DNA of 64,000 nucleotides from Arthrobacter sp. zg-Y1171. GTDB taxonomy: Bacteria; Actinomycetota; Actinomycetes; Actinomycetales; Micrococcaceae. Location of the stretch: assembly GCF_025244845.1 (NCBI RefSeq), contig NZ_CP104264.1, positions 1,612,001-1,676,000 on the forward strand, read 5' to 3'. Below are positions 35,559 to 45,191 of this stretch, in pieces. The position numbers were made by a program, and so were the translations under genes. The notes beneath the pieces are model-generated. The model saw only the letters and a program-made list of their open reading frames with translations, made no database searches and was not told the DNA's origin. How positions within the stretch are numbered: position 1 is the stretch's first letter; each line of letters opens with the position of its first letter.

Positions 35559-36304
35559 TAGAGCTTGATGGTGCCGCCGTCGGCCATGAGGGTCTGGCCG
35601 GTCAGGTACTGGGAATCCTCGCTGGCGAGGAACACCACGATGGGGGCGATGTCCGTTTCGGGATCGCCCAGGCGGCCCAGGGGAACGCCGTCGACGACTT
35701 CCTGGTAGGCCTCCGGGAAGGCCTGGCTCCACTGGACAATGCCGGGGGTCAGTGCGACGGGGGAAACCACGTTGACGCGGATGCCGTCCGCGGCCCATTC
35801 GTTGGCGGCGGTGCGGGAAATGGCGCGGATGGCTTCCTTTGCCGCGGCGTAGGCCACCTGGTTCGGCAGGCCCTTGATCCCGGCGCCGGAGCCGAAGTTG
35901 ATGATGCTGCCCCGGGTCTTCTTCAGCTCCGGGTACGCGGCGCGCATCAGGTGGAAGGTTGCCATGGTGCCCGTGTTGAAGGACAGGTCCCAGATCTCCG
36001 GCGTGGTTTCCATGATGGGTGCCTGCTTGGACGCGTGGGCGTTGTTGACCAGGATGTCCAGGCCGCCGAAGCGCTCCACGGTTTCCGCCACGATGGCCGC
36101 AGCGTTCTCCGCCTTGGCAATGTCCTTGGCGATGAAAATGACCTCGCCCTTGCCCTCAAGATCGGCCAGCAGCTTGTCGCCCTGGGCCTGGTCGATGTCC
36201 ACCACGGCCACCTTGGCGCCTTCGGCGAGGAACCTCCGGACAATGCCCTGGCCGATTCCGCCGGCCCCGCCGGTGATGATGGCGGTCTTATTGCTGAGTT
36301 TCAT
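35555..36304 (-). CDS. short-chain dehydrogenase/reductase
   Basis: This 249-residue classical SDR has the TGGAGGIGQG cofactor loop near residue 11, the LVNNAHA segment in place of the usual NNAG, and catalytic Ser in FGSGAG. The usual YxxxK motif is present as YAAAK, and the ADGGTIKLY tail is normal. An Asp after the second strand (VVDID) suggests NAD preference. The substrate is unknown. GGAAGGAAGAAA precedes the ATG. The gene starts 17 nt inside the end of the TetR gene on the same strand, so the two form an operon, and its 3' end overlaps the GH13 gene by 4 nt. Confidence 0.93.
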   Translation of the reverse strand: MKLSNKTAIITGGAGGIGQGIVRRFLAEGAKVAVVDIDQAQGDKLLADLEGKGEVIFIAKDIAKAENAAAIVAETVERFGGLDILVNNAHASKQAPIMETTPEIWDLSFNTGTMATFHLMRAAYPELKKTRGSIINFGSGAGIKGLPNQVAYAAAKEAIRAISRTAANEWAADGIRVNVVSPVALTPGIVQWSQAFPEAYQEVVDGVPLGRLGDPETDIAPIVVFLASEDSQYLTGQTLMADGGTIKLY

Positions 36305-37001
36305 TTTCTTCCTTCCGTGAAACCGGGCGGGTTGGGGCGCCCGGAGCTTGGGTGAGTTGCTGTTCGACGCCGGCAATGAAGTTTGCGACGAAGAAGTCCA
36401 GTGACCGGCGTGAGCCCGAATAGCTGATGCCCTGGGCCTGGAACCGGGCCGCCCGCGGGTGTTGCTCCACGGCATCCGGCGTCCAGTGCGGGTGGCCGCT
36501 TGAATCGGAGTCGTCAGCCTTTCCCGGGGCACCGAAGTGGGCCGCGGCCGTGATGGACGCCGTTCCGATCACGGCCGCGGAAATCCCCAGCAGGCAGTCG
36601 AAGCCCTCGTCCTCACTCAGGCCGGCTGAGCCCAGCCGGGAGAGCACCAGTTCCACCTCGTCCGGGGTGGCCATGTTCACGAGCCGGCGCGGCGTCAGGA
36701 TAATGCGCAGCAGCCAGGGGTGCGCCGTGAAGGCCCGCCATTGGGCATCGGCCAGGTGTGCCAGGGTTTCCTGCCACGACAGGTCCCGGGCGGGCAGGAG
36801 GGCGTAGTCCTTGGTGGCGGCATCGGCCATCAGGAGCAGCAGGGCGCTGCGGTCCGCCACATGGCGGTACAGTGCCATCGCCGAAACCCCGAACTCTGCA
36901 GCCACCCTGCGCATGGAGACGGCGTCAAGGCCGTCCGCGTCCGCGATTCGGAGTGCAGCCGCAGCTATCGCGGCGGGGCTGAGGGGCAGGTTGCGGGACA
37001 C
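36288..37001 (-). CDS. TetR-family regulator of the SDR operon
   Basis: The 237-residue protein has an N-terminal HTH (LRIADADGLDAVSMRRVAAEFGVSAMALYRHVADRSALLLLMAD) and a long helical TetR C-terminal domain. The GTG at 37001 is supported by GAAGGAACCGCC directly before it. A 15-bp near-palindrome, GTTTACAGTGTATAC, lies 23 bp upstream, suited to autorepression. The stop overlaps the SDR start by 17 nt, so the regulator and the reductase are co-expressed and the SDR substrate or product is a candidate ligand. Confidence 0.92.
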   Translation of the reverse strand: MSRNLPLSPAAIAAAALRIADADGLDAVSMRRVAAEFGVSAMALYRHVADRSALLLLMADAATKDYALLPARDLSWQETLAHLADAQWRAFTAHPWLLRIILTPRRLVNMATPDEVELVLSRLGSAGLSEDEGFDCLLGISAAVIGTASITAAAHFGAPGKADDSDSSGHPHWTPDAVEQHPRAARFQAQGISYSGSRRSLDFFVANFIAGVEQQLTQAPGAPTRPVSRKEENETQQ

Positions 37002-37024
37002 GGCGGTTCCTTCGGTGGACGACA

Positions 37025-37039
37025 GTTTACAGTGTATAC
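37025..37039. promoter_or_regulatory. operator of the TetR-SDR operon
   Basis: GTTTACAGTGTATAC is a 7-bp inverted repeat around a central G with one mismatch between arms, placed just before the TetR start. TAC/GTA-ended arms of this kind are common in TetR-family operators. Confidence 0.6.
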
Positions 37040-37200
37040 CGCGCGGCCCCGACCCGGCTGCACCCCGGCAGCCCGGCGTCGCAATCACCCATTTACATGG
37101 GCATTCCGTAAGGGTTTGGGGTGCCGGCGTGAGGAAAGCGTGAGGATGGCTCTTTGAGCGCCGGCGAGGGCATGTAATCAGATGCGGCACAAGGTGTGCC

Positions 37201-37223
37201 CGTGCTGCCAAAGCGGCAGCACG
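37201..37223. promoter_or_regulatory. hairpin in the kdp leader
   Basis: CGTGCTGCC-AAAGC-GGCAGCACG forms a perfect 9-bp stem with a 5-nt loop, ending about 24 nt before the first ORF of the kdp operon. It could be an operator, an attenuator or a structured 5' end. No T-run follows, and I could not recognise a KdpE box. Confidence 0.45.
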
Positions 37224-37246
37224 CTGAACGGCTGGGGGCAATTCCC

Positions 37247-37330
37247 GTGCTTGATGTTTTATTTGTGGTGGGCTTCGTAGGGCTTTTCGCTGCGTTTGTC
37301 CTGATGGCCGGGGCGGTGGAAAAGCTGTGA
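37247..37330 (+). CDS. 27-residue membrane ORF ahead of kdpF
   Basis: GTG 37247 opens a 27-codon frame with sequence [20 protein letters not shown] followed by AGAVEKL, a single hydrophobic helix with a short charged end. GGGGG lies 8 nt upstream, and its TGA overlaps the kdpF GTG (GTGA), the same coupling used between kdpF and kdpA. Small one-helix ORFs precede kdpF or kdpA in several bacteria, as I recall. A stabilising role like that of KdpF is possible, but it is not KdpF itself, which follows. Confidence 0.6.
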   Translation: MLDVLFVVGFVGLFAAFVLMAGAVEKL

Positions 37331-37416
37331 TCGTTTTCAACGTCCTTGCACTCTGCCTCGGGGTGGCCGCCGTCGGCTATCTCCTGGTGGCACTTGTTCG
37401 ACCGGAGCGGTTCTGA
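37327..37416 (+). CDS. kdpF: KdpF, small subunit of the K+-transporting ATPase
   Basis: The 29-residue one-helix peptide ([20 protein letters not shown] then VALVRPERF) has the typical KdpF pattern, ending in Arg-Pro-Glu-Arg-Phe. KdpF binds between KdpA and KdpB and stabilises the complex. Its TGA overlaps the kdpA ATG (TGATG), and its GTG overlaps the stop of the preceding ORF. Confidence 0.9.
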   Translation: MIVFNVLALCLGVAAVGYLLVALVRPERF

Positions 37417-39077
37417 TGGGCGGCTGGGTAACGGCCGCACAGGTCCTCAGCCTGGTGGTCCTGCTCGCGGCGGTCCACCGGCCGCTCGGTGACTACATGG
37501 CCCGGCTGTACTCCTCCGACAAACACCTCCGTGCGGAGCGCGGCTTCTACCGCCTGGTCGGAGTGGACGGTTCCTCCGGCCAGGCCTGGCAGAGCTACCT
37601 GCGCTCAGTCCTGGTTTTCTCCGGGGCCAGCATGCTCCTGCTTTACCTGCTGCAGCGACTCCAGCACCTGCTGCCGGGCTCGCTCGGCCTTCCGGCGGTG
37701 CCCGAGGCCCTGTCCTTCAACACGGCAGCTTCCTTCGTGGCCAACACCAACTGGCAGTCCTACTCGCCCGAAGTCACCATGGGTTACGCGGTGCAGATGG
37801 CCGGCCTGGCGGTGCAGAACTTCCTGTCCGCAGCCGTGGGTCTGGCCGTGGCGGTGGCACTGATCCGCGGCCTGGCCGGCCGCAACTCGACCACCATCGG
37901 CAATTTCTGGGTGGACCTGACCCGCAGCGTGCTGCGGTTGCTGCTGCCCGGCGCTTTCCTGGCCGCCGTTGTGCTGATCCTCGGCGGCGTGATCCAGAAC
38001 TTCAACGGCTTCACCTCCGTCACCAACCTCCTCGGCGGAACGTCCACGGTCCCCGGCGGACCGGTGGCCTCCCAGGAAGCCATTAAGCTCCTGGGCACCA
38101 ACGGCGGCGGCTTCTTCAATGCCAACTCCGCGCACCCGTTTGAAAACCCCAGCGGGTGGACCAACCTGGTGGAAATCTTCCTGATGCTCGTTATCCCGTT
38201 CAGCCTGCCCCGAACGTTCGGCACCATGGTGGGGGACCGCCGGCAGGGGTACGCGATCCTGGCAGCCATGGCCTCAATCTTCACGGTGTCGCTCGCGGCC
38301 ATGACCGCATTCGAATTCGGCGCCGCGGACGGTGCGGCCGGTTCCATGGAAGGAAAGGAACAGCGGTTCGGAATAGCCGCATCGACCCTCTTTGGCTCAA
38401 CCAGCACGCTGACGTCCACCGGTGCGGTGAACGCCATGCATGACAGCTTCAGTCCGCTGGGCGGCATGATGGCGATGCTGAACATGATGCTCGGGGAAGT
38501 GGCGCCGGGCGGCGTCGGGTCCGGGCTCTACGGCATGCTGATCCTGGCGATCATCACCGCTTTTGTGGCCGGGCTCCTGGTGGGACGCACTCCTGAGTAC
38601 CTGGGCAAGAAAATCGGCCCGCGGGAAATCAAGCTTGCCAGCCTCTACATCCTCACCATGCCGACCCTGGTCCTGGTGGGGACGGCGCTGAGCTTCGCGG
38701 TTCCCGGCATCCGGGCCGACATCGAGGGCACTTCCATCCTGAACACCGGGCTCCACGGCTTCAGCGAGGTTCTCTACGCCTTCACTTCAGCAGCCAATAA
38801 CAACGGCTCCGCGTTCGCCGGACTCACGGCCAACACCCCGTGGCTGAACACGGCACTCGGCGTGGCCATGCTTGTGGGCCGTTTCCTGCCGATGGTCTTC
38901 GTGGTCGCCCTGGCCGGAGCCTTCGCCGAACAGGGCAAGGTCCCCGCCTCGGCCGGCACCCTGCCCACCCACAGGCCCCAGTCCGTGACGCTGCTGTGCG
39001 GCGTCACCGTGATCGTGACTGCCCTGACCTTCTTTCCCGTACTCGCGCTGGGTCCCCTGGCGGAAGGACTGCAATAA
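37416..39077 (+). CDS. kdpA: potassium-transporting ATPase subunit KdpA
   Basis: KdpA is the K+ channel-like subunit of the high-affinity KdpFABC pump. The 553-residue product has about ten membrane segments and the four selectivity-filter regions of the SKT superfamily. Visible filter sequences include [31 protein letters not shown], a [20 protein letters not shown] loop and [13 protein letters not shown]. All are intact, and length matches the family. The ATG overlaps the kdpF stop. It takes up K+ from very low external concentrations and is followed at once by kdpB. Confidence 0.97.
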   Translation: MGGWVTAAQVLSLVVLLAAVHRPLGDYMARLYSSDKHLRAERGFYRLVGVDGSSGQAWQSYLRSVLVFSGASMLLLYLLQRLQHLLPGSLGLPAVPEALSFNTAASFVANTNWQSYSPEVTMGYAVQMAGLAVQNFLSAAVGLAVAVALIRGLAGRNSTTIGNFWVDLTRSVLRLLLPGAFLAAVVLILGGVIQNFNGFTSVTNLLGGTSTVPGGPVASQEAIKLLGTNGGGFFNANSAHPFENPSGWTNLVEIFLMLVIPFSLPRTFGTMVGDRRQGYAILAAMASIFTVSLAAMTAFEFGAADGAAGSMEGKEQRFGIAASTLFGSTSTLTSTGAVNAMHDSFSPLGGMMAMLNMMLGEVAPGGVGSGLYGMLILAIITAFVAGLLVGRTPEYLGKKIGPREIKLASLYILTMPTLVLVGTALSFAVPGIRADIEGTSILNTGLHGFSEVLYAFTSAANNNGSAFAGLTANTPWLNTALGVAMLVGRFLPMVFVVALAGAFAEQGKVPASAGTLPTHRPQSVTLLCGVTVIVTALTFFPVLALGPLAEGLQ

Positions 39078-39079
39078 CC

Positions 39080-41230
39080 ATGTCCACACTTACCAAACCC
39101 CTGGAATCCGTTGCGGACTCCGAACCGGCTCCTGCCGGCCGTGGCATAACCGCAGGCTCGCTGGCCGCCGCCCTGCCCGGAGCCTTCCGGAAACTGGACC
39201 CGCGGCTGATGGTCCGCACCCCGGTGATGTTTATCGTCGAAGTGGGTGCCGTACTGATCACCGCGATCGCCGTTGCCGAGCCCTTCCTCGGCGGCCCGCA
39301 GGACTCCGGCGGCACACCCGTCCCCGGCGTTTTCTCCTGGCTGATTGCCGGCTGGCTCTGGGCCACCGTCATCTTTGCCAACCTCGCTGAAGCCGTGGCC
39401 GAGGGCCGCGGGAAGGCGCAGGCAGCCAGCCTGCGCAACAGCCGGGCCACCACCACCGCCTACCGGCTGGAGGGTTACGACTCCGGCCGCGATCCCGCCG
39501 GCCTCGGGGCAACCATCTCGGAGGTTCCCTCGGCCGATCTTGGGCTGGACGACGTGGTGGTGGTCGAGGCCGGGCAGATCATCCCCGGCGACGGCGACAT
39601 CATCGACGGCATCGCGTCCGTCGACGAGTCGGCAATCACCGGCGAATCCGCCCCGGTCGTCCGCGAATCCGGCGGCGACCGCTCGGCGGTTACCGGTGGT
39701 ACCCGGGTCCTGTCCGACCGGATTATCGTCCGGATCACCAGCAAACCCGGGGAAACCTTCGTGGACCGGATGATCCGGCTCGTCGAAGGCGCCGCGCGGC
39801 AGAAGACGCCCAACGAGATTGCCCTGAACATCCTCCTGGCCACGCTGTCGCTCATCTTCATCGTGGTGGTGCTGACGCTTAACCCGCTGGCAAGCTATTC
39901 ATCCGCCACGGTCAGCATCCCCGTCCTGGTGGCCCTGCTGGTCTGCCTGATCCCCACCACTATCGGCGCGCTGCTATCGGCCATCGGCATTGCCGGCATG
40001 GACCGCCTGGTCCAGCGCAATGTCCTGGCCATGTCCGGCCGTGCGGTGGAGGCCGCCGGCGACGTCACCACGCTGCTGCTCGATAAGACGGGCACCATCA
40101 CGTACGGCAACCGCCAGGCCGCCGGGTTCACCCCGATCAACGGCACCGACAGCACCGACCTGATCGACGCCGCCGTGTTGTCCTCCTTTGGGGATCCCAC
40201 CCCGGAGGGCAAGTCCGTTGTGGACCTGGCCGCCGCGAAGGGCTGCCGCCCGGAACCGCCGGCCGGCTCCACCAGTGTTCCCTTCACCGCCCAGACGCGG
40301 ATGAGCGGCATGGACTTCCCCGACGGGGCGAAGATCCGCAAGGGCGCCTCCTCCGCCATCCTGGACTGGACGGCGGAGTCCGGCGGCATCGACGTCGACG
40401 TCCTCATCGCGGTCGAGGACCAGGTCAAGAAGATCTCGACCGGCGGCGGCACTCCGCTGCTGGTGGCGGTTCGGGACGCCGACGGCGGCACCCGGGTGCT
40501 CGGTGTGATCCACCTGAAGGACGTGGTCAAGGACGGCCTGAAGGAACGCTTCACGCAGCTGCGGGCCATGGGCATCCGGACCGTGATGATCACCGGCGAC
40601 AACCCGTACACCGCGAAGGCCATTGCCGCCGAGGCAGGCGTGGACGACTTCCTGGCCGAAGCCACCCCCGAGGACAAGATGGCCCTGATCCGCCGCGAAC
40701 AGGCGGGCGGGCATCTGGTGGCCATGACGGGCGACGGCACCAACGACGCCCCGGCACTGGCCCAGGCCGACGTCGGCGTGGCCATGAACACGGGCACGTC
40801 CGCGGCCAAGGAAGCCGGCAACATGGTGGACCTGGACTCGGACCCCACCAAACTGATTGACATCGTCGGGATCGGCAAGCAGCTGCTGATTACCCGCGGC
40901 GCCCTGACCACCTTCTCGATCGCCAACGACATTGCCAAGTACTTCGCCATCATCCCGGCGATGTTCGTGGGGATTTTCCCCGGCCTTGCCGCGCTGAACC
41001 TGATGCAGCTCCACTCTCCGGCCTCGGCCATCCTCTCCGCGGTGATCTTCAACGCGGTGATCATCGTGGCACTGATTCCGCTGGCGCTGCGCGGCGTGAA
41101 GTACCGGGCTGCCGGATCCTCCTCGATCCTCAGCCGCAACCTGCTGATCTACGGAGTGGGCGGCGTGATTGCGCCGTTCATCGGCATCAAGCTCATTGAC
41201 CTGCTGATCAGCCTCATCCCGGGGTTCTGA
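39080..41230 (+). CDS. kdpB: potassium-transporting ATPase subunit KdpB
   Basis: KdpB is the P-type ATPase subunit that hydrolyses ATP. The 716-residue protein has the actuator motif TGES (187-190, whose Ser is the inhibitory phosphorylation site in E. coli KdpB), the phosphorylated Asp335 in DKTGT, a nucleotide-binding domain with KGAS, and the hinge motif [21 protein letters not shown]. Membrane segments have the KdpB-specific pattern. ATG 39080 follows the kdpA stop by 2 nt; in-frame extension upstream would lie inside kdpA and is rejected. Confidence 0.97.
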   Translation: MSTLTKPLESVADSEPAPAGRGITAGSLAAALPGAFRKLDPRLMVRTPVMFIVEVGAVLITAIAVAEPFLGGPQDSGGTPVPGVFSWLIAGWLWATVIFANLAEAVAEGRGKAQAASLRNSRATTTAYRLEGYDSGRDPAGLGATISEVPSADLGLDDVVVVEAGQIIPGDGDIIDGIASVDESAITGESAPVVRESGGDRSAVTGGTRVLSDRIIVRITSKPGETFVDRMIRLVEGAARQKTPNEIALNILLATLSLIFIVVVLTLNPLASYSSATVSIPVLVALLVCLIPTTIGALLSAIGIAGMDRLVQRNVLAMSGRAVEAAGDVTTLLLDKTGTITYGNRQAAGFTPINGTDSTDLIDAAVLSSFGDPTPEGKSVVDLAAAKGCRPEPPAGSTSVPFTAQTRMSGMDFPDGAKIRKGASSAILDWTAESGGIDVDVLIAVEDQVKKISTGGGTPLLVAVRDADGGTRVLGVIHLKDVVKDGLKERFTQLRAMGIRTVMITGDNPYTAKAIAAEAGVDDFLAEATPEDKMALIRREQAGGHLVAMTGDGTNDAPALAQADVGVAMNTGTSAAKEAGNMVDLDSDPTKLIDIVGIGKQLLITRGALTTFSIANDIAKYFAIIPAMFVGIFPGLAALNLMQLHSPASAILSAVIFNAVIIVALIPLALRGVKYRAAGSSSILSRNLLIYGVGGVIAPFIGIKLIDLLISLIPGF

Positions 41231-41284
41231 CATGGCAACCATCATCCGCACCATCCGCAGCATCCCCCTTACTAGGAGCAGGAA

Positions 41285-41893
41285 ATGAATCCCGTCCGCA
41301 GCAGCATGCGCCAGCTTGGCGTCTCCCTCCGCGCCCTGGCGGTGCTCACGCTCCTGCTCGGCGTCGTGTATCCGCTGGCAGTGGCCGGGATCGGCCAGGC
41401 CGCACTGCACGGCCGGGCCAATGGCTCGATGGTCAGCAGCGGCGGCAACGAGGTGGGCTCCGAATTGATCGGCCAGCCGTTCACGGACGCCGACGGCGCG
41501 GCCCTGCCCGAATGGTTCCAGTCCCGGCCCTCCGCAGCGGGGGACGGGTATGACGGCGGTGCCTCCAGCGGTTCCAACCTCGGCCCGCTGAGCGAGGACC
41601 TGGCGGCTGCCGTGGCCGAGCGGCGGGCCGCCGTGGCCGAGCTGGAAGGGGTGGATCCGGAAGACGTCCCCGCCGATGCCGTCACCACATCGGGGTCCGG
41701 GCTGGATCCGCACATCAGCCCCGAGTACGCCCGGATGCAGGTGGACCGGGTGGCCGCCGAACGCGGCCTGGACCCGGAGCAGGTCTCCGCCCTGGTGGAC
41801 GACGCCACGCAGGCCCCGTTCGCCGGAGTCCTGGGCAGCAGTACCGTCAACGTGTTGCTTTTGAACATTTCGCTGGCGGAGCTGGACACTTAG
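41285..41893 (+). CDS. kdpC: potassium-transporting ATPase subunit KdpC
   Basis: KdpC is the single-pass chaperone-like subunit that raises the nucleotide affinity of KdpB. The 202-residue protein has one N-terminal membrane helix (about residues 12-34, with LTLLLGVVYPLAVAGIGQ) and an extracytoplasmic domain. That domain contains GSELIGQPFTD, WFQSRPSAAGDGYDGGASSGSNLGP and SGLDPHISPEYA, all diagnostic. GGAGCAGG precedes the ATG. Between kdpB and kdpC an 18-codon frame (41232-41288) bridges both genes and may only be a coupling device. Confidence 0.96.
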   Translation: MNPVRSSMRQLGVSLRALAVLTLLLGVVYPLAVAGIGQAALHGRANGSMVSSGGNEVGSELIGQPFTDADGAALPEWFQSRPSAAGDGYDGGASSGSNLGPLSEDLAAAVAERRAAVAELEGVDPEDVPADAVTTSGSGLDPHISPEYARMQVDRVAAERGLDPEQVSALVDDATQAPFAGVLGSSTVNVLLLNISLAELDT

Positions 41894-41896
41894 TCC

Positions 41897-44431
41897 ATGA
41901 CGCGAGGACAACTGAGGGTATTCCTGGGGGCGGCGCCCGGCGTGGGCAAGACCTACGCCATGCTTGAAGAGGGGCGCCGCCTCCGGGATGAGGGATCCGA
42001 CGTCGTCGTCGCGCTGGTGGAAACCCATGGCCGCGCCGCGACAGCTGCCCTGGCCGAGGGGCTGGAGACGGTCCCGCGCGCCGCCCTCAGCCACCGCGGG
42101 CTGGAACTCACGGAGCTGGACCTGGACGCCGTCCTGGCGCGGGCGCCGGAATACGCGCTGGTGGATGAACTGGCCCATACCAACGTGCCCGGACTGAAGA
42201 ACGAAAAGCGGTGGCAGGACGTGCAGGCCCTGCTCGACGCCGGGATCAACGTCCTGTCCACCGTGAACATCCAGCACATCGACTCCCTCAACGATGTGAT
42301 CGAGCAGATCACCGGGACCCTGCAGGCCGAAACCGTACCGGACGCCGTCCTGCGCGGAGCCGAACAGGTGGAGCTGGTGGACCTCACTCCCCAGTCGCTG
42401 CGCGGCCGCCTGGCCGACGGCGTCATCTACCCGGAAGAACGGGTGGACGCAGCCCTGTCCAACTATTTCCGCCTCGGAAACCTGACGGCCCTGCGCGAAC
42501 TGGCCCTGCTGTGGCTGGCGGACGAGGTGGACTCGGCTCTGAACCGCTACCGTGAAGAGCACGGCATTAGCCGCAAATGGGAGGCCCGGGAGCGGGTGGT
42601 GGTGGCGCTCACCGGCGGCGCCGAAGGGCGCACCCTGCTGCGCCGCGGGGCACGGATTGCTGCCCGGTCCGCCGGGGGAAAGCTGCTGGCCGTCCACGTC
42701 TCCGGGGCCGACGGACTGCGCGGGCCGGAACCGGCAGAACTGGCCGCGCAGCGGCTCCTGGTGGAGAAGCTCGGCGGCACGTTCCACCAGGTGGTGGGCA
42801 ACGATGTTCCGCGGGCATTGGTTGACTTTGCCCGGGGCGTCAACGCCACGCAGCTGGTGGTGGGGGTCAGCCGCCGTCCCCGGATCGCAGCACTGCTGTC
42901 CGGACCGGGCATCGGCGCCACGGTCATCCGGGAATCCGGGGACATCGACGTGCATATGGTCTCCCACTCGGCGGCTGCCCGGACCCTGGTGCTGCCGCAC
43001 TTCGGCGGTGCCCTCTCGATGCGCCGGCGGCTGCTGGGCTTCGCCTTCGCCCTTGTGGGCGGTCCGCTGCTGACGGCAGGCCTGGTTTCGCTCCGGAGCG
43101 CCGAAACCATCACCGGCGACGTGCTGAGCTACCAGCTGCTGGTCATCCTCGTGGCCCTGATCGGCGGCATCTGGCCGGCCCTGTTCGCGGCGCTGCTCTC
43201 GGGCCTGACCCTGGACTTCTTCTTCATCCAACCGCTGTACACCGTTACCGTGGCCACGCCGTCGCACATGCTGGCACTGGGGCTCTACGTCGTGAACGCA
43301 CTGCTCGTCAGCTACGTGGTGGATGCCGCCGCGCGGAGGGCGCGCACCGCCCGGCGCTCGGCGTCGGAATCCGAGCTGCTCGCATCGGTGGCCGGCAGCG
43401 TGCTGCGCGGTGAAGATGCACTGGCCGCCCTGGTCAGCCGCACCCGTGAAGCCTTCAACGTGAGCGCCGCACGGATGCGGTCCGAGGGCGAAGACCTGTA
43501 CTCCGAAGGCGAGTGGCCGGCCTCCGCCTCACCCGACGATCCGGCGTTCACCCGCCTGCCGGTGGGGGAGCGGTGCTCCCTTGATCTGTGGGGGCGCGAA
43601 CTGGCTGCGTCCGACCGGCGGCTGCTGGCGGTCATCACCGCCCAATTGGAGGCGGCGCTGGAACACCGTGAACTGACCGAAACCGCCAGGGGGCTCGGCT
43701 CACTGGCCGAGGCGGACAAGGTCCGCACCGCGCTGCTGGCCGCCGTCGGGCATGACCTGCGCCGGCCCCTGACCGCAGCGACCGCCGCCGTTACCGGGCT
43801 GCGGGCAACGGACGTCACCTGGTCCGAGCAGGACCGCAGCGAACTTCTCGCCACCGCCGAGGAATCACTGGCCTCACTTTCCGGACTCGTCACCAGCCTG
43901 CTGGACGTGAGCAGGCTGCAGGCCGGCGTCGTCGGCGTGAGCCTGGAGCCGCTGAATGTAGCGGATGCGGTGCTGCCGGCGCTCGAGGAACTCGAACTGG
44001 GACCGGCGGACGTGGAACTGGAAATCCCCGCCGCCCCGCGCGTGGTGGTGGCCGATCCGGTGCTCCTGCAGCGGGTTCTGGTCAACCTGCTGGCCAACGC
44101 GGTGCGCTTCAGCCCGGAGGGAACGAAATCTGTCCTGTCCGTCAGCGAGTTTGCCGGCCGGGTGGAAATCCGCGTCATAGACTCGGGACCCGGTGTCCCG
44201 GAGCAGCGGCGGGGAGAAATCTTTGTCCCCTTCCAGCGGCTGGGGGACACGGATAACTCAACCGGGCTGGGCCTGGGCCTGGCATTGGCCAAGGGATTCA
44301 CCGAAGGAATGGGCGGAACGCTGGAAACCGAAGACACACCCGGCGGCGGACTGACCATGGTCCTCTCGCTGCCTGCCGCTGAACGCGGTATCCATGCGGC
44401 AGGGATCTCCACGCCGGCGGTGGCCGGATGA
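41897..44431 (+). CDS. kdpD: sensor histidine kinase KdpD
   Basis: The 844-residue sensor has the KdpD N-terminal domain with Walker A GAAPGVGKTY (11-20), a universal-stress-like domain, four membrane helices (DUF4118, around residues 375-480), and a GAF-like region. The HisKA domain follows with phospho-acceptor His619 in GHDLRRPL, then a HATPase domain with NLLANAVRFSP, DSGPGVP and GLGLGLALAKGF. It senses potassium or turgor limitation, and in some bacteria also c-di-AMP through the stress-protein domain. Whether that holds here cannot be told from the sequence. It follows kdpC by 3 nt and overlaps kdpE by 4 nt. Confidence 0.96.
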   Translation: MTRGQLRVFLGAAPGVGKTYAMLEEGRRLRDEGSDVVVALVETHGRAATAALAEGLETVPRAALSHRGLELTELDLDAVLARAPEYALVDELAHTNVPGLKNEKRWQDVQALLDAGINVLSTVNIQHIDSLNDVIEQITGTLQAETVPDAVLRGAEQVELVDLTPQSLRGRLADGVIYPEERVDAALSNYFRLGNLTALRELALLWLADEVDSALNRYREEHGISRKWEARERVVVALTGGAEGRTLLRRGARIAARSAGGKLLAVHVSGADGLRGPEPAELAAQRLLVEKLGGTFHQVVGNDVPRALVDFARGVNATQLVVGVSRRPRIAALLSGPGIGATVIRESGDIDVHMVSHSAAARTLVLPHFGGALSMRRRLLGFAFALVGGPLLTAGLVSLRSAETITGDVLSYQLLVILVALIGGIWPALFAALLSGLTLDFFFIQPLYTVTVATPSHMLALGLYVVNALLVSYVVDAAARRARTARRSASESELLASVAGSVLRGEDALAALVSRTREAFNVSAARMRSEGEDLYSEGEWPASASPDDPAFTRLPVGERCSLDLWGRELAASDRRLLAVITAQLEAALEHRELTETARGLGSLAEADKVRTALLAAVGHDLRRPLTAATAAVTGLRATDVTWSEQDRSELLATAEESLASLSGLVTSLLDVSRLQAGVVGVSLEPLNVADAVLPALEELELGPADVELEIPAAPRVVVADPVLLQRVLVNLLANAVRFSPEGTKSVLSVSEFAGRVEIRVIDSGPGVPEQRRGEIFVPFQRLGDTDNSTGLGLGLALAKGFTEGMGGTLETEDTPGGGLTMVLSLPAAERGIHAAGISTPAVAG

Positions 44432-45102
44432 AGATCCTGGTCGCCGACGACGACGTGCAGATCCTCCGCGCGCTGCGCATCACGCTGAGCGCGTACGGAT
44501 ATGAGGTAGTGACAGCGGAAAGCGGCAGTGCCGCCATCCGGAAGGCAGTGGACACCCATCCGGACCTGCTGGTGCTGGACCTGGGCATGCCGGGGCTGAG
44601 CGGCATGGACGTCATTGAAGCGGTCCGAGGCTGGAGTGCCGTGCCCATCCTGGTGGTCTCGGGCCGGATCGACCCGGCGGACAAGGTGCGGGCGCTGGAC
44701 CTGGGGGCGGATGACTACGTCACTAAACCCTTTTCCACCGAGGAGCTGCTGGCCCGGATCCGGGCACTGTCCCGCCGGTCGCCCGCCGCGGCCGGCCCCA
44801 GCGAGATCACGTTCGGGGCCGTACGGGTGGACCTGGCCGCGCGGCGCATCGCGCGGGTCGACGACGGCTCGGACATCCGCCTGACGCCGACCGAGTGGCG
44901 GTTCCTGTCCGAACTGCTCGCCCATCCAGGCATGCTGGTCACCCAGCAGGCCCTGCTCACGAACGTCTGGGGCCCCGGCACCACGGACTCGGGCTATCTG
45001 CGGCTGTACATCGGACAGCTGAGGCGGAAACTGGAGCGTGACCCGGCTGCTCCGGAACACCTGCTCACTGAACACGGCATGGGCTACCGGTTTGTGCCCT
45101 GA
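44428..45102 (+). CDS. kdpE: response regulator KdpE
   Basis: This 224-residue OmpR-type regulator has a receiver domain with acidic DDD near residues 7-9, phospho-acceptor Asp51 in LVLDLGMPG, a conserved Ser and a Lys near residue 100 in YVTKPF. The winged-helix DNA-binding domain contains LTPTEWRFLSELLAHPGMLVTQQALLTNVWG and GYLRLYIGQLRRKLE. It activates the kdp operon when phosphorylated by KdpD. The ATG overlaps the kdpD stop (ATGA). A strong hairpin terminator follows about 35 nt later. Confidence 0.96.
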   Translation: MKILVADDDVQILRALRITLSAYGYEVVTAESGSAAIRKAVDTHPDLLVLDLGMPGLSGMDVIEAVRGWSAVPILVVSGRIDPADKVRALDLGADDYVTKPFSTEELLARIRALSRRSPAAAGPSEITFGAVRVDLAARRIARVDDGSDIRLTPTEWRFLSELLAHPGMLVTQQALLTNVWGPGTTDSGYLRLYIGQLRRKLERDPAAPEHLLTEHGMGYRFVP

Positions 45103-45135
45103 TGCGTCCGGCCGGTCCTCACCGCTTAACGCAAC

Positions 45136-45165
45136 AAGCGTCCGTCCCTTGCGGGACGGACGCTT
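45136..45165. terminator. terminator at the end of the kdp operon
   Basis: AAGCGTCCGTCCC and its exact complement form a 13-bp stem with loop TTGC, followed by ATTTT. It lies between the convergent kdpE and NlpC/P60 genes and could serve both. Confidence 0.88.
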
Positions 45166-45191
45166 ATTTTGGCGCGGTGTGGCTGGAAGCC

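Noticed and set aside
37090..37246. Search for a ydaO riboswitch in front of the kdp operon
   Set aside because: None of the conserved ydaO words are present; only one simple hairpin is seen.
39974..43267. 1097-codon minus-strand frame opposite kdpB, kdpC and kdpD
   Set aside because: It runs antisense through three certain genes, and its His/Arg/Gly/Gln-rich translation is an artefact of codon bias.
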